Source: Glycine soja
Taxonomy: Eukaryota > Streptophyta > Magnoliopsida > Fabales > Fabaceae
Direction of reading: 5' to 3'
Assembly (NCBI RefSeq): GCF_004193775.1
Contig: NC_041002.1
Coordinates: 11,940,485-12,004,484, forward strand
Length of the DNA: 64,000 nt
Of this stretch, positions 58,421-64,000 are shown piece after piece. The notes beneath the pieces are model-generated. The model was not told the origin of the DNA. It saw only the letters and a program-made list of their open reading frames with translations, and did not search any database. The first letter of the stretch is position 1; the number at the start of each line of letters is the position of its first letter. Both the position numbers and the translations under genes were made by a program.

Positions 58421-59779
58421 ACAATCAAAAGCGTGTGCGAGTTTCATTCTAGAATCCCAACTTAAAAGCAAATTATTCATTCTTTGATCTACATGGGCTT
58501 TATTGGGCTTGTAACATGGTCAGGGGTAAGAGGGCTATGAAAGAAAAGAGGCTCAAAGAGTGTTTAAGGGTTACATTGAGTAAGAAGAACCTTGAGAGTG
58601 TTTGCTTGTATCTTTGTTCCTTTCAACTCTTGGGTCGGGCTATATTCTGTTTGTCTTATACATTAATCTTTTGTTGCACTTTTGTGCCTTTCTTGTAAAA
58701 TTTGGAGATCTTTTGTCTCTCTTTTCTTTGCTGGCCTTTGGCGGATTTTTATTTTTTCTCTCTTTTTTTCTTTTCATTGTTGCCCAATTTCATGCATGTG
58801 TTGTTTGCATTGCTCTTCCCATTGGTTTAGCGGTGGCTCCCACTCAGGGTTTCTATTTTGGCTCTTGCTATTTTTTTGTTGTTTTTTAGAAAACAAATAT
58901 CCTAAAGGATAGACTAGAGTTTAGGATATTGAAACATGACCATGTGTCATTTCAAATCTTGACTAGATCCTTTTTGTAGTTTTGGATTTTGGGACAAAAC
59001 CTTAATAACACACCCGAGATTGGTTTTTTTCTTTTCTTTTCATTATTCTTTTTATTTTTTGTCAACCCTAATTTTTGCTTAGGCCGCCCTTTCGAGTTTT
59101 CAACCTATCGGGTAAGAACTTCTTGTCTACCCCTAGGTTCGCTTGAGGCTCATGCACGGTGCCCCCTTATTGCCCTAGTGTAGGGCTCTAAGGTATCTAT
59201 TGTTGTCTTTTGCTATGACCTTGTAGCAAGGCAAGATGAAAGAAATTGTGCAGATTCTTGAAAATGAATTCTTAAAGACAAGAAATATAAAGGATTTTCA
59301 ATTGATAGATCAAGTCAAACGACTCCTGTTCTTGATAACTCACTTTTCTCTCAAAAAGACAACTTTTAGGAATGATAAAATGAGGTCACATGATTGTTTG
59401 TACTTCTTAATTTGAAACAGTCAATCAAACATTTTTTTGTTTTGAAAATTTTTTTACTCGTTGTTTACGACACCCTCACTGAACGTGTAGAACGAGCGAT
59501 TTCTGATTGAACAGACTTGGAAATCAAACTCAGGAGCATAGGTCGCTTGAGCAAACAAACCATTGGCTTACACTCACATTCGAGTGGAAGTTAAATAAGC
59601 AAAGATGTAATTGTGAGAGAATGAGATAAGGACATCAAATTTATCCATATTATTAGCATTGCAACTGTTGTTTACAGTAATGGCATAAACTTGAAAATCC
59701 TAATGAGCCACTAAAGACATCTAACAACAACCTTCAAAATTTCCCCAGGTATAGTGTCGCTTGCCAACGTTAGAATTCA
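57516..59779 (-). other. Non-coding interior of C where pol would be expected
   Basis: No RT, RNase H or integrase similarity is seen in any frame. It is T-rich on the plus strand with short spurious ORFs. It includes a (TA)n microsatellite. Confidence 0.6.
58333..58416. repeat. (TA)n microsatellite
   Basis: About 42 uninterrupted TA units. Such runs are length-variable and prone to assembly error. Confidence 0.97.
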
Positions 59780-61490
59780 CTAGCAATTCTCCTCAAATTT
59801 CAGCCAGCCTGTATCAATTAGACCTTGCACCTTACGCTTCAAGGTCATATAATGCTTAATGGCATGCCACGGGACTCCTCCATGGTAAGCACATGCTGCA
59901 TTCGGGTCGTATCCTAGGAAGAATGGAGGTTGAGGAACCTTGGCTAGGGTTATGACTACTATTGCATTATCGAGCAGATAGGGGAGTATGTCAGCATATG
60001 ACACCGGAATTGGGGTGAATTCTATAGGTTTTTTGTTGGAAAATTCCTTCCCTGGTTGGTGTTTTGGTTTGTGTTAAGGGCGGTGTTTGGTATTGGATGT
60101 GCATCCGGCGAGCCTTGTGGATGATTTAGGGGTGGCCTTTGCGGTTGATTGGGTGGTGGGTAATGAGAAGGGTTAATATTGGCTTGAGTAATGACATTGT
60201 TGAGCTGGTGGGAAATTTGGCCATGTAGGAACAACAATCACAACATGGGTTCCTCCCTCTTCCTTATTCCTCCATTTGCCCCAAGCTTTTTATTTGTCAA
60301 AGCAGGATGATCAAATTTGCCTCTTTTCATATCCACTTTGATCCTTTCGCCGGCGAAAACTAAATCCGCAAAGCTTGAAGGTGTGTAACCCACCATTTTC
60401 TCATAGTAGAATACCGGTAACGTGTCTACTATCATTGTTATCATCTCCTTTTCCGTCATTGGGGGCACCACTTGGGCTGCCAGATCCCTCCATCTTTGGG
60501 CGTATTCTTTGAAAGATTTGTGCCCCTTCTTGCACAAGTTCTGTAGTTGTGTCCTATCTGGAGCCATATCAGAATTGTACTAATATTGCCTAATGAAGGC
60601 AACCATTAGGTCCTTCCAAGAATGGACTCGGGAAGGTTCCAGATTAGTGTACCAGGTGATGGCTGCCCTAGTAAGAATTTTCTGGAAGAAATGCATCAAC
60701 AACTTTTCATCTTTTGCGTATGCCCCCATTTTCCTACAGTACATCTTTAGGTGATTCTTAGGGCAAGTAGTCCCCTTGTATCTATCGAAGTCCGGCACCT
60801 TGAACTTCGGAGGGATGACCACGTTAGGCACTAGGTACAACTCTGCCATGTCAGCAAAAGCATAATCTCCACCCCCTTTAATGGCCCTGAGCCTTTCCTC
60901 TATATGATCCAACTTTTCCTTTTCCGCCATAGCAGGAGGGATTCTTCCCGCTGCAAAATGCAAGGATTGTGGTTGTGGGCAAAACTAAGGGCCCTCCAAA
61001 GTGTTTGGCAGGGGTACACCACCAATTGCTTGCCCCTCAGTGGTGTATCCGAGGCAAGGCTCGATGTCAGCTAGATTGTGGTGGGGTATTTCATGTGTCT
61101 CCTCCATGGGTTGAAGGATATGGGCATGACCAGATTGAGGTTGTTGGCTCTCAATGAGTATGGGAGTGGAGTTATTGACATTCTCATTGGGAGTGTGCAC
61201 CACATTGGGTGGTGTATAATTGGGAGGCAAGCCATATGGCGAGAAGGGATGCTTGTTTTGAACTTGCACAAAATAGGGGGCGCCCATACTTCCCAATTCT
61301 TTGCCTCCCTGACCTACCATATCTGAGGTTGGATGAATTATTTGGTTAAGGCCAGACGGGGACATTTGCTCATCATCTTCTTCATACTCATCATGGCCTC
61401 CATCATTGTGGCCATATGCTCTTTCAAGGCCCCTATGTCGGCCTTTATCCGCTCTTGCACGCATTCGGTAAGGGTGTCATAAAGCGCATT
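59780..61490 (-). pseudogene. C gag remnant
   Basis: Similar to gag of A and B over most of its length. The N-terminal helix (ALKEHMATMMEAMMSMKK, near 61430) is in a frame that soon stops. The core reads FADMAELYLVPNVVIPPKFK, ITWYTNLEPSRVHSWKDL, TAG at about 60576, then FKEYAQRWRDLAAQVVPPMT. The finger at 59850-59900 has lost its last Cys (CAYHGGVPWHAIKHY). Several stops and frameshifts are present and the original start is not clear. It is more diverged from A than B is, a different subfamily. Confidence 0.82.
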
Positions 61491-62895
61491 CTTTCCTTTT
61501 GATAACAATTATTACAGTTCTGATTTCAAGGAAAGAATGCAATGAGCAATGCAACCAATGAAAATCATGGATGTATGCGAATAATGCATTGTTGAAGTAT
61601 TGAAAATTTTACGCGGGACATAGGATTGAATCAATTTAGATTTTCATTAAAACTACATGGTCCATCACATCTTGTCAAAGTGAGATTGGAAATAACACAT
61701 AGATGTGAACAGTCCTCAATATTTTTGTAAATTGGCAGTAGGCAAAGAAATAATGTAACTCGATCCATCTTCTGTCCCAACTTTCACAAGCTGGTTACTT
61801 CCATACTTGACCTTGACTTGATGAACCTTTCCTTAAAACATGTGCTTGGTTCAACCCCATAATTCAAGGGAAAAAAATTTTGATTGGCAATACTTCGACC
61901 ACATCTCATAGAGATGAACGACTCGGGCATACTTATGCCATGCATGGCAAATGCAATCATGGGATTGACATGAGATGCCCTAGGAACCACCATTTTCCTA
62001 GTTAACCATGCATTAGGTACCACGTTCACCTGATTTTCAATCATTTTTTTTAGAAATGGGTGTATAATCCCAACATGGTTGGTTTATAGCCATTATCATG
62101 GTACCCAACACATGTAACTAAGAATGTGGTGTGACTTTCTTTTTATTCTTCTTTTTTTTTTTGCTTTTGTTTTTTTTTTTTTTTTGCAGAGGAAAATGCA
62201 AGGATCATGCATGAGTGAACATGACTTGTGAACGATGGAAGTAGAATATATGCAGTTGGCATGCTAAATGAAGGCGTATGATAATGCACTGATTTATGCA
62301 AATACAATGCACGAATATGATGTAGGAATGATATGCCTATTATGATGCCATGAAGAGATGCATGACGCAATCAAGGAATATGCCAGAGTAAGTTTACTAT
62401 GTGCCCCTAATTCGGGAATCTAATGGAAAGGATCCAAAAGTCCCTTTCTAGTGACAACTCCAAAGGGTGGTTTCAAGTAACTTTATTGGCTTCTAGAGAG
62501 ATCATCCTCTTAGGTAATACATTATGGCGATAGGGACTATCAACGACAATGCATCACCAAAAGAGGAAAACCTCTAGATGAGGCTTCACTGTCATCAAGC
62601 GAGTCGGAGACCCAGCATGACCACAGATCGACCTCCACTCCTTATGGCTCAGATAGACCCGGGCATAGGGCCTAATATCTCAATGTGTGTGTGAGGTGTA
62701 GGTGCCATGTGCGTAGAAACAATATTTCTAACTAGAAATGTAATCGATAGACAAACATACACCAAACACAACAACATAGCAAAGTTTATGTACAAATATG
62801 GACAAACCAAAGATAAAAGGAAAAGGGAACATAAATAAATAGGAAGTCATGATAAAAACATTGCAAACTGACTGAATGACCTAACTCTCTAACAG
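61491..62895 (-). other. Leader of C, no ORF1
   Basis: No ORF1 match is found, although A and B have a 1.9-kb ORF1 in this position. The block at 62572-62672 is conserved with the leaders of A and B. Poly-T runs lie at 62150-62186. Confidence 0.6.
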
Positions 62896-62913
62896 TCCCC
62901 AGTGGAGTCGCCA
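62896..62913 (-). promoter_or_regulatory. Primer-binding site of C (tRNA-Arg)
   Basis: TGGCGACTCCACTGGGGA on the minus strand, identical to A and B and two bases inside the LTR edge. Confidence 0.88.
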
Positions 62914-62915
62914 AT

Positions 62916-63107
62916 TGTTGCAACCTGCCCTCCGGTGGAAATCGAGCGGAGTCCCCACCAAAGATGCGTCTTCCATTGAAGGAAAATGAGCGGAGTCCCC
63001 ACCAACGTTTATCCAAGGAAAACGTCGGAAAAATCAAAATGGAAAAGGTCGAGGGTCTGCGTATTTTGAAAATGAGGGTTCGGGAGTCATTTATGCACGG
63101 GGAAGGT
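62916..63107 (-). repeat. 5' LTR fragment of element C
   Basis: Begins TGTTGCAACCTGCCC on the plus strand and follows the LTR pattern (CAACGTTTATCCAAGGAAAACG, TTTATGCACGGGGAAGGT) until it is cut at 63107. It is strongly diverged from the left LTR (3612 onward), including an indel near the start. Confidence 0.82.
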
Positions 63108-64000
63108 TGATGTAGCTCCATGTGAAGCTTGTAGGCCTTGGATCTTCTTCATCAATGGAGTCCTTTGCTTCTTGAATTTTAATGGCAGCAAAATGGAGAA
63201 GAAGAAGAGTTGAGCGGAGACGCCACTTCAAGAAGAAGATGAGTCTAGAAGAAGCTCACCACCATAGGAAGCCACGGATAAGAGCTTGAAGGTAGGAGAA
63301 GATGAATGGAGGGAGAGGGAGAGAAGGAGCAAGAAATTTTGTGCCTCAAAAGAGGTGTGAACTTTGAAGTTTAATTCTCAAATGATAAAAGTTGAAAAAA
63401 TGCACACACATGGCCTTTATTTATAGCCTAAGTGTCACACAAAATTGGAGGGAAATTTGAATTTCTATTCAAATTTTACTTGAATTTGAAATTGAATTTG
63501 TGGAGCAAAAATTTCACTAATTATGATTAGTGAATTTTAGCTATGGTTTAGCCCCCTAATCGAAGATCAAGTCCAAGATTCTCCACTAAGTGTGCTTAGG
63601 TGTCATGAGACATGTAAAGCAGGAAGGACATGCACAAAGTGTGACTATATGATGTGGCAATGGGGTGTAACAAGCAAATGCTCACCTCCCCCTCTAAAAT
63701 TTAATTGGATTGGGCTTCTCCCAATTCAATTAAATTTACTTACCAACACACACATCAAATATTCACTCAATGGATGTGAAATTACAAAATTACTCCTAAT
63801 ACAAAAACTTGTCTAGGTGCTCTAAAATACAAGGGCTGAAAAATCCTACATTTCAAGGGTATCCTACCTACATTATGGAGCCCTAAATACAAGGTCCAAA
63901 AATAATGAAAGTTTAATCTAATATGTACAAAGATAAGTGGGCTCATACTTAGTCCATGGGCCGAAAATCTACCCTAAGGCTCATGAGAACCCGAGGGCTT
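63108..64000 (-). mobile_element. Element D: LTR entering the window edge
   Basis: C's LTR is broken after GGGGAAGGT and a new sequence begins TGATGTAGCTCCATGTGAAG, a TG-starting end. A reversed TATA box (TATAAATA type) is at about 63417-63427. The 3' limit lies outside the window and no coding region is visible. The orientation is inferred from the TATA box only. Confidence 0.55.

Larger units (their letters stand above)
3612..64000 (-). mobile_element. Element C: old Ogre-related LTR element, gag only
   Basis: The 3' LTR is 3612-5138 and a 5' LTR fragment is 62916-63107; both edges match the TGTYGCAACC terminus shared with elements A and B. Inside are a perfect tRNA-Arg primer site, a conserved leader, a decayed gag, and a long hairpin-rich array. 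The array is split by element B (7132-56438), whose removal rejoins it across the TCGTC duplication. No protease, RT or integrase is present, so C is either a TR-GAG-type non-autonomous element or a deletion derivative. The two LTR fragments are strongly diverged, which fits great age but leaves some doubt that they belong to one insertion. The right end lies outside the window. Confidence 0.7.

Noticed and set aside
58240..58465. ORFs with (YI)n repeats
   Set aside because: Translation of a TA microsatellite.
1..64000. Host protein-coding genes or tRNA genes
   Set aside because: All sizeable ORFs belong to retrotransposons; the only tRNA-like matches are the 12-18-bp primer-binding sites.

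Overview
The window is plant nuclear DNA made almost entirely of nested LTR retrotransposons. I see no host gene, tRNA, rRNA or CRISPR. The SIRE1-type Ty1/copia element, with its long gag-pol, downstream ORF and multiple polypurine tracts, together with Ogre-type (Tat clade) Ty3/gypsy elements primed by tRNA-Arg, points to soybean (Glycine max) or a close relative, probably in gene-poor heterochromatin.

Layout. (1) 1-3611 is a decayed older region holding a Ty3 pol C-terminus remnant, an LTR-like stretch and a degenerate tRNA-Met primer site. (2) Element C, minus strand, runs from 3612 past 63107. It is an old Ogre-related element with LTRs, tRNA-Arg primer site, decayed gag and a large hairpin-rich 3' array, but no pol. 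(3) Element B, plus strand, 7132-56438 with 5-bp target duplication TCGTC, sits inside C's array. It is a full-length Ogre with all coding regions broken. (4) A SIRE1 copy, minus strand, 14260-23516, duplication GTTAT, sits inside B's gag-pro gene. (5) Element A, minus strand, 34095-53989, duplication CGCGC, sits inside B's own 3' array. It is a young Ogre with all ORFs open and LTRs differing by one base by eye. (6) Element D begins at 63108 inside C's 5' LTR and runs off the window. The order of insertion is C, then B, then SIRE1 and A; D also came after C.

How the parts work. In each Ogre the LTR drives a genomic RNA. ORF1 (plant-mobile-domain-like plus coiled coil) comes first, then gag-protease with a C-terminal G-patch, a short intron, RT-RNase H-second RNase H-integrase, and a downstream accessory ORF. 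That accessory ORF is preceded by its own palindrome-TATA module and a roughly 1-kb 5'UTR intron, so it looks like a separately transcribed gene inside the retrotransposon. Its domain resembles the one in the SIRE1 'env-like' ORF.

The most unusual signal is in the 3'UTRs. All three Ogre-type elements carry tandem arrays whose repeats differ in sequence but keep forming short hairpins, with paired changes in the two arms. B and A both inserted inside such arrays. A 91-bp imperfect palindrome also spans the polypurine tract and LTR edge in all three. These calls come from reading the sequence. Family assignments rest on known motifs; functions of the arrays and the internal promoter are inference.
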